Assembly: GCA_038233075.1 (NCBI GenBank)
Contig: JBBSMQ010000011.1
Coordinates: 1 to 64,000 of the forward strand
Direction of reading: 5' to 3'
Source: Iamia sp038233075
Lineage (GTDB): Bacteria > Actinomycetota > Acidimicrobiia > Acidimicrobiales > Iamiaceae
DNA: 64,000 bases
Both the position numbers and the translations under genes were made by a program. Every line of letters starts with the position of its first letter. Positions within the stretch are counted from its first letter, which is position 1. The notes beneath the pieces were generated by a model. It saw only the letters and a list, made by a program, of their open reading frames with translations, was not told the origin of the DNA and did no database searches. Positions 53,003 to 62,022 of the stretch are shown here, one piece after another.

Positions 53003-53782
53003 TCACGACGCCACCGGTACGGCCTCGACCACGACGTTGTCACGGTACGACTCTGCGGAGGAGTCGAACTCGCCCCCGCAGGTGATGATGTTCAGCTGCG
53101 GAGGTCCGTCCCTGGTGAAGATCTCATCGGTCGGGAGCGCGACCTTGGCCACCTTCCTGCTCCCGGTGACCTGGAACTGACGCTGGGCCCCGTCGTCGTA
53201 GTCGATCGAGACCAGCGCACCAGGCTGGACGTCAGCGAGGTGGAAGAACACCCCTTCGGCCCCGTCGTAGTCGACGTGGCCGGCCACCACGGCGCTGCCG
53301 GCGGCTCCGGGAGAGGGCCCGAACTCGTACCAGACCACGGCGTCGGCCTGGGAGGGGACCTCCAGCTCTTCCGACCCGTCGGTGACGACCCCGGCGGGGG
53401 AGACGGGGGCGTCGACCTGGATGTCGCCGATGCGGATGGCGACCGGGGACGGTCCCCCCCTGGTGTGGAGATCGTCGAGCTGCGCCGAGTGGGTGCCCAC
53501 CTCGGGCCCGAAGGCGGGCGCAGCGGTGGTGGGTCCGGCGGTGGACGGCGCGGGGGCCGCCTGTTCGGGCTGCGGGGTGGTCGGGGGCTCCTCATCGGAT
53601 CCCTTCGCCGTGGCCGCCACCTCGTCTTCCGCCGACGCCCCCGAACTGGCGGTCGCGACCAGCGTCGCGCCCCCGGTCAGGACCGCGACGGCCAGGAGGA
53701 TGAGCACCCACCGGCGTGGGCCCCCGCGGTCCTGCGATGGTTCGGGCTCCCCGGGGCCCGTGGCCCCTTTCCCGTCACTCAT
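53003..53782 (-). CDS. Class F-like sortase
   Basis: 259 residues. Membrane helix WVLILLAVAVLTGGATLVAT near residues 25-45, a linker rich in P, T and A, then the sortase domain from about 115: PVAIRIGDIQVDAPVSPAG, catalytic His in SAVVAGHVDYDG near 168, Cys in LNIITCGGEFDSS near 233, Arg in ESYRDNVVVEAV. The LxIITCGGxFD and YxDNVVV blocks are those of actinobacterial class F sortases. It would join a surface protein to the wall or to another protein. ATG 53782 is preferred because AGGGGG precedes it; GTG 53800 is possible. 18 bp after the DUF4397 gene, so cotranscribed. Confidence 0.9.
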   Translation of the reverse strand: MSDGKGATGPGEPEPSQDRGGPRRWVLILLAVAVLTGGATLVATASSGASAEDEVAATAKGSDEEPPTTPQPEQAAPAPSTAGPTTAAPAFGPEVGTHSAQLDDLHTRGGPSPVAIRIGDIQVDAPVSPAGVVTDGSEELEVPSQADAVVWYEFGPSPGAAGSAVVAGHVDYDGAEGVFFHLADVQPGALVSIDYDDGAQRQFQVTGSRKVAKVALPTDEIFTRDGPPQLNIITCGGEFDSSAESYRDNVVVEAVPVAS

Positions 53783-53800
53783 GTCAGGCCCCCTGCTCAC

Positions 53801-54637
53801 TCACGTCAGGCGGTGACGACGGACCATCACGACGCCGATGGCCAGACCCAGGAGAGCAGCCAGGGGGGCGACGTCACCGAGCACCCCGAGAGGACCTGAG
53901 CGGGTGGCCGGCGTCGCGGCCAGGCCGCTGTTGCCGGTGGGCACGGCGGTGGGCGGCGCCTGGAGGTCGGCGATCGACTGGCCGATCCAGATGAGGCTGT
54001 CATCGGGCTCGGAACCGATCAGGTACATGATCGTGGCGGAGCCCTCCGGAGCACGCACATCGTCCGGCGGCACGATCGTCCCCCCGGCGGGGTCGTCGAC
54101 CGCGACGCGGTAGGTCGCAGGGTCGACGTCCGCCGCGAACTCCGCCTCGGGCTCCAGGGTCGGGGCCGGTCCGTCGGAGATCACCAGCTTGATGGCGGGG
54201 ACCTCGGCGGTGTTGCGGGCGACGAGGCGGGCCTTGCCGGGCGCGAGGGGGCTGACATCGTTGCGGTACGCGGTGACGGTGGTGCTGCCGTTGGTGTCGA
54301 GGTGGGCGATGAGGGACATGTTGGCCCCAGGGGTCACGGTGACGACGGTTGCGGCCATGGGGTTCTCCGCCGCCGGTGCCCCGGCCGGTCGCAGCGCGAC
54401 CCGGTGCTCGCCTGCGGGGATCTCCAAGGGATCCGTGACCCGCTCCGGTTGGAAGCCCTTCAGCGCCAGCTCGTCATCGAGGTAGATGTCGACCAGCTGC
54501 CCGCGCAGGCCGTGGACGACGGTGACCGAGCCCGTCTCGGGGGTCAGGGGTGCGGACTGGGCGGAGGAGGGCGTCCCCGCCCACGCCACCACCGCCAGGA
54601 TCGCGGCGGTCGCTCCGATGACGAGTCGGGTTCTCAT
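53801..54637 (-). CDS. Secreted DUF4397 protein with C-terminal membrane anchor
   Basis: 278 residues. Signal peptide MRTRLVIGATAAILAVVAWA ending near AQSAP, then two DUF4397-like beta-sandwich repeats: SVTVVHGLRGQLVDIYLDDE with EIPAGEHRVALRPAG, and ARLVARNTAEVPAIKLVISD with VDPATYRVAVDD. A Pro/Thr-rich linker leads to a C-terminal helix GDVAPLAALLGLAIGVVMVR and an RRHRLT tail. This layout is that of a sortase substrate; in place of LPxTG there is LAATPATR before the helix, so sorting is uncertain. ATG with AAGGAG; it overlaps the stop of the upstream gene (ATGA) and precedes the sortase. Confidence 0.87.
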   Translation of the reverse strand: MRTRLVIGATAAILAVVAWAGTPSSAQSAPLTPETGSVTVVHGLRGQLVDIYLDDELALKGFQPERVTDPLEIPAGEHRVALRPAGAPAAENPMAATVVTVTPGANMSLIAHLDTNGSTTVTAYRNDVSPLAPGKARLVARNTAEVPAIKLVISDGPAPTLEPEAEFAADVDPATYRVAVDDPAGGTIVPPDDVRAPEGSATIMYLIGSEPDDSLIWIGQSIADLQAPPTAVPTGNSGLAATPATRSGPLGVLGDVAPLAALLGLAIGVVMVRRHRLT

Positions 54638-57093
54638 TGTTGCTCCTTGGGCTCGGTTGGTGAGGCAGAGGGGGTAGAGGGAAGGTCGGCTGCGAAGATC
54701 GACAGGACGTCGGGGGCGATCCAGTACTTGCGGCCGCCCCGACCAGCCGAGCCGTCGTGGCGGAGCCACCCGTCGCGCTCGAAGCGGCGGATCAGATTGA
54801 GCGCACCCTGGTGTGAGAGCCCGATCTCGTCGGCGACGAACTGGGCGGTGATGACCGGGTTGGCCATCATCACGTTGATGGCCGCAGGAGCCCGGCTGGG
54901 TCGGCTGTTGGCCAGGGTGTCCATGTAGGAGGCCCGCAGCCCGATCAGGTCGTCCAGGCGACCCCGCGTGGTGGTGCTGCTGACGGCGAGCGCTCGAAGC
55001 GTGTCGCGCACGGGCGCCTCTGGCCGCTCAGGGGCCGATCCGTGGAGCGCCATCACGGGAGCGACGACGCCGACGTCGATCACCGGTTGGGTGAGGGAGC
55101 CGTCACGCGCCAGCGACAACGAGACCGAGGCCCGTGCGAGCCACTCGCGGGATGCCTCGTCGGGCCACCCGGTGGCCACGATCTGGCGGGCGAGGGCGGC
55201 CCGGAGGGCAGGGCTCGCCAGCCCGCGCATGTCGATGGCGGCGTCGACGCTGCGGGCCACCGAGGGGGCGGGCACGGTGTCGCCGTGTCGGTCGCGCAGC
55301 GCCTGTCGACGGCTGTCCGGCGCCCGGCGATCGAGGAGCCCGGTGAGCACGCCCCGGCCCAGGTGATGGTTGGTCGCCTGGTCGAGACCCCAGGCCATGG
55401 CCTCGATGAGGCGCTCGACGTCCGGCGCCAGAGGGGTGATCTCGCGATCGCTGGTGCAGCGCGATCGGAACATGTCTCGCAGAGAGACCTCGGCACCGTC
55501 GTGGGTGACGCTGGCCACCGCCTCGCGTAGCACGAACCCGTCGAGCGGAAAGCCCTCGGGGAGCGACCCCATCGCAGTCCTGAGCTCGTCGAGGGCCCGA
55601 TCGGCGCGATCGGCCGCAGAGAGGAGGTCGGCATCGAGAGGGGCCGGCTCGGTCGACTCCCGCGATGAGGTGGAGAGGTCGATGGTGCCGTCGTGGCCGG
55701 GCTCGATCGTCGTCCCGTTGCGCGTCTCCTGAGGAGCTCTCAGGCCGATGGTGGCCGGCGGGTGGTCGGCCAGTGGCGGCGGACCGCTCGTGAGCTCGGC
55801 CGGCGATGGGACCACGGCCGAGGTCGGGGGGAGCTCAGGCCGCGCCCCGATGGACGCAGGTGCCGGCGCAGCCAGGCTGCGCGCCGGGCCCGGCACCCCG
55901 GCGGCGGCGCGTGCGGGGCGCGGATCGGGTTCGGGATCGTCGCCCTTGCCTCGGCGCCCGAAGTTGACGTCAATGGTGCCGTTGGCGACCAGGCCCACGC
56001 CGGCAATGAGCACGCCCACCAGGGCGGCCAGCACTCCGATCAGCACCACGGAGGGACCCTTCGAGCCCACATCGGGCTCCTGGCCTGGGGCCCGTGCGGG
56101 CCCGGCGGCGGCGGCGGCGTCACCCCCCTCCTGTGCCGGTGCACGGGGTTCGCTCGGCTCGGGATCGGCCAGGTCGATCGACGCCGTGGCCTCGATCCCC
56201 GCCTTGGCCACTCGCACCGAGACCTCTGTCGGGCCCGAGGTCGGCTTCGGGAAGTCGACCCGGTACTGGGACCCGAGGTCGCTGGTGATCTGGTCCGTGG
56301 CGCCGATCAGCTGCTCGGGCCGATCGACGACGACGGCCGTGCCCCCCGTGCCGGTGACGACCCGGTCGACCTCGTCTGACCCTGGCCCCGTGGCCGCCAC
56401 GTACACGGCCGGCGAGGACACCGCTTCGGTGGTCACGGCCTGCAGGGAGAAGGCATCATCGACCGGCTCGGGGCTGATCACGATCAGCGCCGAGCGTGAC
56501 CCGGTGCCGGACTCGAGCACGAACACGCCCGAGACGACCTGGTCGATGAGATCGCCCTCGTCGGAGCGTTCGAGACCGGCCACCGCATCGAGCAGTGCCG
56601 GTCGATCATCGCCCAACGGGACCTTGACCGACGGACCCGTCGCCGAGCTGACCAGCGCGAGGCGCGCCTCCGGGGGCATGGTCCGGACCAGCTCATCGGT
56701 CGCGCCGAGGACCGCGCGCGCATCGTCCTCGGTCTGGCCGAGATCGACGACGATGGCGACGTCGAGGTTCGCTCCCAGCTGGGGCACGACCTCCGCCGGC
56801 ACCTCACCGTCGGCGTCTTGCACGGTGATGTCACTCGGACCGAGGTCGAGGAGCGAGAGGTCCCGGGGTGGGGTCACGAGCAGGCTGACCCCGCCGGGGG
56901 TGGCGGACGCGACGCGGGTCACGCGCACCTCGTCGTCGTCGGGCGCCCCCGCGCCCACCGGGCCGCCGGTCGCCGCCAGTGCCACGAAGACCGCGAGCAG
57001 TGACGCTCCTATGACCAGGAGCGGAACCCGCACCGGACGCGGCGCGATGGCCATGTGGTGGCGGCCACATTCCAACTCAAGTCTTTGACCCAT
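54634..57093 (-). CDS. Membrane protein: outer VWA-like domain, inner winged-helix DNA-binding domain
   Basis: 819 residues. TM helix near residues 20-45 (VPLLVIGASLLAVFVALAAT). A VWA-like fold follows (about 55-330): LDVAIVVDLGQTEDDARAVL, ARLALVSSATG, GSRSALIVISPEPVDDAF, with a degenerate MIDAS (DLGQT for DxSxS). A second TM at about 345-368 (VLIGVLAALVGVLIAGVGLV). Then a Pro/Ala-rich linker, a helical region (480-700) and a C-terminal winged helix (735-800): NPVITAQFVADEIGLSHQGA, LIRRFERDGWLRHDGS, KYWIAPDVLSIF, close in pattern to the winged helix at the end of Fic proteins, but no HPFxxGNGR Fic motif. It may sense a surface ligand and act on DNA from the membrane. ATG 57093 has GGAG upstream; ATG 57054 is an alternative. 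First gene of the operon. Confidence 0.8.
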   Translation of the reverse strand: MGQRLELECGRHHMAIAPRPVRVPLLVIGASLLAVFVALAATGGPVGAGAPDDDEVRVTRVASATPGGVSLLVTPPRDLSLLDLGPSDITVQDADGEVPAEVVPQLGANLDVAIVVDLGQTEDDARAVLGATDELVRTMPPEARLALVSSATGPSVKVPLGDDRPALLDAVAGLERSDEGDLIDQVVSGVFVLESGTGSRSALIVISPEPVDDAFSLQAVTTEAVSSPAVYVAATGPGSDEVDRVVTGTGGTAVVVDRPEQLIGATDQITSDLGSQYRVDFPKPTSGPTEVSVRVAKAGIEATASIDLADPEPSEPRAPAQEGGDAAAAAGPARAPGQEPDVGSKGPSVVLIGVLAALVGVLIAGVGLVANGTIDVNFGRRGKGDDPEPDPRPARAAAGVPGPARSLAAPAPASIGARPELPPTSAVVPSPAELTSGPPPLADHPPATIGLRAPQETRNGTTIEPGHDGTIDLSTSSRESTEPAPLDADLLSAADRADRALDELRTAMGSLPEGFPLDGFVLREAVASVTHDGAEVSLRDMFRSRCTSDREITPLAPDVERLIEAMAWGLDQATNHHLGRGVLTGLLDRRAPDSRRQALRDRHGDTVPAPSVARSVDAAIDMRGLASPALRAALARQIVATGWPDEASREWLARASVSLSLARDGSLTQPVIDVGVVAPVMALHGSAPERPEAPVRDTLRALAVSSTTTRGRLDDLIGLRASYMDTLANSRPSRAPAAINVMMANPVITAQFVADEIGLSHQGALNLIRRFERDGWLRHDGSAGRGGRKYWIAPDVLSIFAADLPSTPSASPTEPKEQQ

Positions 57094-57203
57094 CGATCCA
57101 ACTTCTCCGTGTCGCCCGTGGCCACTTCCCACTACGGAGTGTGGCCGCATGCACAGAGCGTAGCGAACTGTCCCCGCCCGTCAACCTCGCGCCTGAGATC
57201 GGG

Positions 57204-58790
57204 TCAGGCCCGGTCGTCGGCCGGGGTCGACGCAGGTCTGAGGATGAGGGCCCGGTCCGCACCAACGGTCCCGTCGAAGGTCTCGCCCTCGCCGTACCCA
57301 TCGGAGGCCACCTCGACCACCAGATCGTCACCGAGGTCGACGGGTGCCCTGGCCTCGGCGAAGCCGACGACCACCACCCGCCGGTCGCCTCCCTCGACTC
57401 GCTCCCAGGCGAGCACGCCGGCGGGCGCCGCGAGCACCCCCTGGGAACCGACCCGGAGCGCCGGCGAGGCTCGCCGGGCGGCCAGCACCCTGCGGTACAG
57501 GTGCAGCACCGAGCCCGGGTCCGAGCGCTGGGAGACCGCATCCCCACCGGTGGAGGCCTCCGGGGGCCAGGGCAGCCACGCCTCGTCGACCCGCCAGCCG
57601 TGGTCGGGGTCCGCCGTCCACGGGATCGGGGCCCGGCAGCCGTCACGCCCTCCAGGGTCGATGGCTCGCGCCGGTGGGATCTCGGCGTCAGAGAGCCCCA
57701 GCTCCTCACCCGCGTAGAGGAACGGTGTCCCCCGCAGGCCGAGCAGGAGGATGGCCGCGGCTCGGGCTCGGGGCTCGGAGCCGTACCGGCTCCGGTGCCG
57801 TGGGTTGTCGTGGTTGGACAGGACCCAGGTGGGCCAGCCGACCGGGTCGATCAGCTCCTCGACGTCAACCACCCGCTCGTGCCAGGCCTCGGCGTCCCAC
57901 GGCGCGTACAGGGGTGGGAAGTTGAACGACAGGTGCAGCCCTCGCCCCCGGTCGTAGTACTGGGCCACCAGGGAGGTGTCGAGCAGGTAGACCTCGCCGA
58001 CCATCATGCGGTCGCCGGGGTAGGAGTCGAGCAGGTCGCGCAGCCGGCGGACCCGGGGGAGGGTCACCTCGGGGACGTGGTTGAGCGCCGAGTGGGGGAT
58101 GGGGAGCAGCTCGGTGGGGTCGTCGGGCAGTCCCTGGGCCTTGCCGATGGCGTGGAGGACGTCGGCTCGGATGCCGTCGACGCCACGATCGAGCCAGAAC
58201 CGCAGCACGTCGTGCATGGCCTCTTCCAAGGCGGGATCGTCCCACCGCACGTCGGGCTGCGACGGGAGGAAGAGGTGCAGGTACCACTGGTCGGTGGCCT
58301 CGTCGAAGGTCCAGGCCGGCTGTCCCTCGGAGAACGCGGCCACCCAGTTGTTGGGGGGGGCGCCGTCGGGGGTGGGGTCACGCCACTCGTACCAGTCCCG
58401 GTGGGGGTCGTCTCGGCTCGACCGGGCGGCCTGGAACCAGGCGTGGCGGTCCGAGGTGTGGTTCGGGACCCAGTCGACGATGACCCGGATGCCCCGATCG
58501 TGGCAGTCGGACACCAGACGGTCGAAGTCCTCCAGCGTGCCGAACAGCGGGTCGACGTCGCAGTGGTCGCTGATGTCGTAGCCGAAGTCCTCCATCGGCG
58601 ACCGGTAGAACGGCGAGAGCCAGATGGCGTCCACCCCCAGCCAGGCCAGGTGGTCGAGACGGCGGCGGATGCCCTCCAGGTCGCCAGTGCCCGAGGGCAC
58701 CGAGGAGGCGAAGGAACGCGGGTAGATCTGGTAGACGACGGCGCCCTGCCACCAGGGCCGGCGGCCAGACGGGCTCGGGGGCTCGGTCAC
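57204..58790 (-). CDS. GH13 alpha-glucosidase (oligo-1,6-glucosidase/maltase type)
   Basis: 528 residues. PWWQGAVVYQIYPRSF at the start, YDISDHCDVDPLFGTLEDFD, RVIVDWVPNHTSDRHAWF, the nucleophile Asp in VDGIRADVLHAIGKAQ near 208, acid Glu in MMVGEVYLLD near 263, and the Asp in WVLSNHDNPRHRSR near 326. The subfamily looks like alpha-glucosidase; trehalose synthase is less likely given the short length. No signal peptide, so cytoplasmic. GTG 58790 is preferred as TAGCGT (58798-58803, minus) lies 7 nt upstream; GTGs at 58811 and 58808 are alternatives. Confidence 0.92.
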   Translation of the reverse strand: MTEPPSPSGRRPWWQGAVVYQIYPRSFASSVPSGTGDLEGIRRRLDHLAWLGVDAIWLSPFYRSPMEDFGYDISDHCDVDPLFGTLEDFDRLVSDCHDRGIRVIVDWVPNHTSDRHAWFQAARSSRDDPHRDWYEWRDPTPDGAPPNNWVAAFSEGQPAWTFDEATDQWYLHLFLPSQPDVRWDDPALEEAMHDVLRFWLDRGVDGIRADVLHAIGKAQGLPDDPTELLPIPHSALNHVPEVTLPRVRRLRDLLDSYPGDRMMVGEVYLLDTSLVAQYYDRGRGLHLSFNFPPLYAPWDAEAWHERVVDVEELIDPVGWPTWVLSNHDNPRHRSRYGSEPRARAAAILLLGLRGTPFLYAGEELGLSDAEIPPARAIDPGGRDGCRAPIPWTADPDHGWRVDEAWLPWPPEASTGGDAVSQRSDPGSVLHLYRRVLAARRASPALRVGSQGVLAAPAGVLAWERVEGGDRRVVVVGFAEARAPVDLGDDLVVEVASDGYGEGETFDGTVGADRALILRPASTPADDRA

Positions 58791-58946
58791 CGACCGGACG
58801 CTACTCACCACCCCTCAGTTTGATCTGGTGATCTTTGGACATCTCTCGTATCATGTCGATGCAGATTGATGGGGATGCGGCGCGCCGGGGCTCGACCACT
58901 AGGGTGGGGGACCTGGACTGACCACAACTGACGCTGGAGAGGGCCC

Positions 58947-59144
58947 GTGAAGAAGGGTCGGCATCGCCGCTTTGAAGAGGCTCGGGCGCTGAAGCGCACG
59001 ACCGAGCCTTCCTACGAGGAGCTCGCCGAGAGGGCCAGTGAGCGGTCCTGCCCGGAGTGTGGCGCCGACCCCGGCCACGACCATGCCTCCTGGTGCCTGG
59101 TGGAGGACACCCGGGTCCCTGACGCCGAGGAGCCCTGGGGCTGA
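58947..59144 (+). CDS. Small protein with CPxC...C zinc-ribbon-like motif
   Basis: 65 residues. A basic start (MKKGRHRRFEEARALKR) and CPECGADPGHDHASWC, where two Cys pairs-like positions and two His could bind one zinc. Conserved small proteins of this kind occur in actinobacteria, with no known role. GTG start with GGAGAGGG nearby; TAGGGT (58900-58905) gives a leader of about 35 nt. Confidence 0.7.
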   Translation: MKKGRHRRFEEARALKRTTEPSYEELAERASERSCPECGADPGHDHASWCLVEDTRVPDAEEPWG

Positions 59145-59255
59145 GCCCGGCGCGACCGGCGCCATCCCGTCCCGAGCTCCACCGGCGCCTGGCGCGCCCG
59201 TCCCACTCACCTCAGCGCACCTCGTGGTGCGCGCCCGAACGACCCGAGGCCTCTC

Positions 59256-61106
59256 GTGACGCCCGTCCCCACCCTCCGCAACGTGGCCCTCGTGGCCCAC
59301 GTCGACCACGGCAAGACCACCCTGGTCGACGCCCTGCTGCGCACCACCGGCGTGTTCCGGGCCCATCAGGACCTGGTCGATCGGGTCATGGACTCCACCG
59401 ACCAGGAGCGCGAGCGGGGCATCACCATCCTGGCCAAGGCGGCCGCCGTGCAGTGGGGCGAGGTGAAGATCAACCTGGTCGACACCCCCGGCCACTCCGA
59501 CTTCGGCGGTGAGGTGGAGCGGGCCCTGGCCCTCGTCGACGGCATCGTCTTGCTGGTCGACGCGGCAGAGGGGCCCCTGCCTCAGACCCGGTACGTGTTG
59601 TCCAAGGCCCTCGCCCTCCGCCTCCCCACCGTGTTGGTGATCAACAAGGTCGACCGCCACGACGCCCGACCGGCCGAGGTCCTCTCCGAGGTCGAGGAGC
59701 TGTTCCTCGACCTCGCAACCGACGCCGACGACATCGACTTCCCGATCATCTCGGCGGTGGCCCGGGATGGACGGGCCATGACCGGCATCGGCATGCCCCC
59801 TGACGACGCCGATCTCACGCCCCTGCTGGAGGCCATCGTGGCGACCGTCCCTGCTCCGGGCGGCGACCCCGCCGGGCCCCTCCAGGCGCTCGTCACCAAC
59901 CTCGACGCCTCCGACTACCTCGGACGACTGGCCGTGGGCCGCGTGGTGCGCGGCACCATGGCCCGGGGCGAGGCCATGGCCCTCCTCGACGAGGAGGTCG
60001 ACGAGGGTGCACCGCCGGTCACCCGCAAGCCCTCGGCGTTGCTCGGGTTCGAGGGGATCAGCCGAGTGGACGTCGACACCCGCACCGTCGGCGACCTCTT
60101 CGTGGTGGGGGGCTACCCCGAGGTCGAGATCGGTGACACCTTCGCCGATCCGACCGCACCCGAACCCCTCCCGCGCCTCAGCGTCGACGAGCCGGTGCTG
60201 CGCATGACCTTCGGCGTCAACACCTCACCGCTCGCCGGCCAGGCCGGCCGGTTCGTGACATCTCGCCAGCTGAAGGAACGCCTCGATCGCGAGGTCCTCG
60301 GCAACGTGTCGATCAAGATCAACGAGACCGACTCGCCCGATGTGATCGAGGTCGCGGGGCGGGGTGAGCTCCAGCTGGCCGTTCTCATCGAGGCGATGCG
60401 CCGGGAGAGCTACGAGGTGCAGGTCAGCCGACCCGAGGTGATCGTCAAGGAGATCAACGGCCGCCGCCACGAACCGATCGAGCGCGGCGTCGTCGATGTG
60501 CCCAACGATCACGTCGGCACCGTCACCCAGGCCCTCGCCCCCCGCAAGGGTCGGGTGACCGACCTGGCTGCGGGCGACGCCAACCGCACCATCGTCACCT
60601 TCGAGGCCTCCGCGCGCGGCCTCGTCGGCTTCCGCAGCCAGCTGCTGACCGCCACCCGCGGCACCGCGCTGCTCCACACCCACCACGTCGGCTGGATCGA
60701 GTGGGTCGGTGACCTGCCCCATCGTCAGGGGGGCGCCATGCTGGCCGACCGCACCGGCGCGACGACGGCGCACGCACTGGACAACCTCCAGCTCCGGGGA
60801 GAGCTGTTCGTGGGTCCCGGAGTCGAGGTCTACGAGGGCATGGTGATCGGTGAGGGAGCGCGCGGGGGCGACATGGTCGTCAACGCAGTACGGGAGAAGC
60901 AGCAGACCAACATCCGCACCCACAGCCACGACGACGCGGCCAAGCTGGCGCCGCCCCGGGTGCACACGCTGGAGACGGCGATCGAGTGGATCGCGGACGA
61001 CGAGCTGGTCGAGGTGACCCCCGCGGCCATCCGGATCCGCAAGCGCCTGCTGGCCGAGCCCGACCGCCGGCGGGCGGCCAAGCGGGCCGCTCCCGCCTCG
61101 GCCTGA
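59256..61106 (+). CDS. typA: Translational GTPase TypA (BipA)
   Basis: 616 residues. VALVAHVDHGKTTLVDALLR (G1), RERGITILAKAAAVQWGEVK (G2), LVDTPGHSDFGGEVERALAL (G3), VINKVDR (G4), then EF-G-like domains and the TypA-specific C-terminal part GLVGFRSQLLTATRGTALLH, EKQQTNIRTHSHDDAAKLAP. Acts in ribosome assembly and stress. GTG at 59256; ribosome site weak. It starts 111 bp after the small zinc-ribbon gene. Confidence 0.96.
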   Translation: MTPVPTLRNVALVAHVDHGKTTLVDALLRTTGVFRAHQDLVDRVMDSTDQERERGITILAKAAAVQWGEVKINLVDTPGHSDFGGEVERALALVDGIVLLVDAAEGPLPQTRYVLSKALALRLPTVLVINKVDRHDARPAEVLSEVEELFLDLATDADDIDFPIISAVARDGRAMTGIGMPPDDADLTPLLEAIVATVPAPGGDPAGPLQALVTNLDASDYLGRLAVGRVVRGTMARGEAMALLDEEVDEGAPPVTRKPSALLGFEGISRVDVDTRTVGDLFVVGGYPEVEIGDTFADPTAPEPLPRLSVDEPVLRMTFGVNTSPLAGQAGRFVTSRQLKERLDREVLGNVSIKINETDSPDVIEVAGRGELQLAVLIEAMRRESYEVQVSRPEVIVKEINGRRHEPIERGVVDVPNDHVGTVTQALAPRKGRVTDLAAGDANRTIVTFEASARGLVGFRSQLLTATRGTALLHTHHVGWIEWVGDLPHRQGGAMLADRTGATTAHALDNLQLRGELFVGPGVEVYEGMVIGEGARGGDMVVNAVREKQQTNIRTHSHDDAAKLAPPRVHTLETAIEWIADDELVEVTPAAIRIRKRLLAEPDRRRAAKRAAPASA

Positions 61107-61236
61107 TCCGAGGGCTCGACGACCCGCGGCCCACCGGACCGGGAGCGAGCGCGAGGGACGCTGAGCGCGGTCGCGTGGCTACACAACCTCTTGGGGTGGT
61201 CGCACAACCACTCACGACCGTGCGACGCTGCCGGCG

Positions 61237-61960
61237 ATGAGGATGCGGCACAGGACGGGCAGGGTGGCGGTCATCGCCGCCGCATCCCTGGCGGTCGTCC
61301 TGCTGGTGGGCGCCGCCCTCCTGGTCGGGCGGGACGACGGCGCGCGACCGGCACCGATCCACCGATGCTGACGGGGGCCCGGCGGGCGGCCGAGACCTTC
61401 GCCCGTGCCGTCAGCGCCGAACGGCCCGCCGGCGGCGGCACCGTCGAAGGCCCGAGCGAGGTCGACGTCGACTACCTCACAGCCATCGGGGGCCTCGGTC
61501 CGGTGGACCTCGAGGCCACCGTCGGCGAGGTCGAGGTGGCGGGCGCCGCGGCCACGGCGGCGCTGGAGTCGACCTGGACCCTGGACGGGTCGACCTGGAC
61601 GACCTCGGGGACGCTCGACCTCGTCCGCGTCAGCGCCGATGGGGAGGGCACGTGGCGCGCCGAGTGGAGCATGAGCGCCCTCGACGGCCGACCTCGCCCC
61701 GGCGACGTCCTGGCGGCGGAGACCACCGCCCCCTCGCGCGGGGCGATCCTGGCCGCAGGCGGTGAGCCCCTCGCGACCCGGTGAGGGCCAAGACCGGAAC
61801 GGCCGAGTTCGGCACCGAGGACCCGCCCCGGACCCACGCCTGGATCATCGGCTTCCAGGGCGACATCGCCTTCGCGGCGTTCATCGAGGGTGGCGCCAGC
61901 GGCGGGGCCGTGGCCGGACCGGTGGCAGCCCGGTTCCTCACCGCACTGTCCCAGGGCTGA
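61237..61960 (+). pseudogene. Remnant of a class B penicillin-binding protein gene, transpeptidase core deleted
   Basis: Three pieces in order. (1) 61237-61371: a signal/anchor, VAVIAAASLAVVLLVGAALL, ending in a stop. (2) 61365-61784 in another frame: an NTF2-like MecA_N-type domain (ALESTWTLDGSTWTTSGTLD, EGTWRAEWSMSALDGRPRPG) up to RGAILAAGGEPLATR, the start of the PBP dimerisation part. (3) 61781-61960: RAKTGTAEFG followed by THAWIIGFQGDIAFAAFIEG, the KTG box and end of a transpeptidase domain. SxxK and SxN boxes are gone, a loss of roughly 250-350 residues. The frameshift lies near 61365. Confidence 0.85.
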
Positions 61961-62022
61961 CCCGCTGCCACCCACGAACCGGCCCCTGAGGGGCGTCGGC
62001 GCCAACCAGGGTGACCGTGTCG

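Noticed and set aside
53801..54637. DUF4397 protein as a plain LPxTG substrate
   Set aside because: There is no LPxTG; the only candidate motif is LAATP, so the link to the sortase is kept as an inference.
55080..55634. Fic (AMP-transferase) domain in the VWA/winged-helix protein
   Set aside because: The winged helix resembles that of Fic proteins but the HPFxxGNGR motif is absent.
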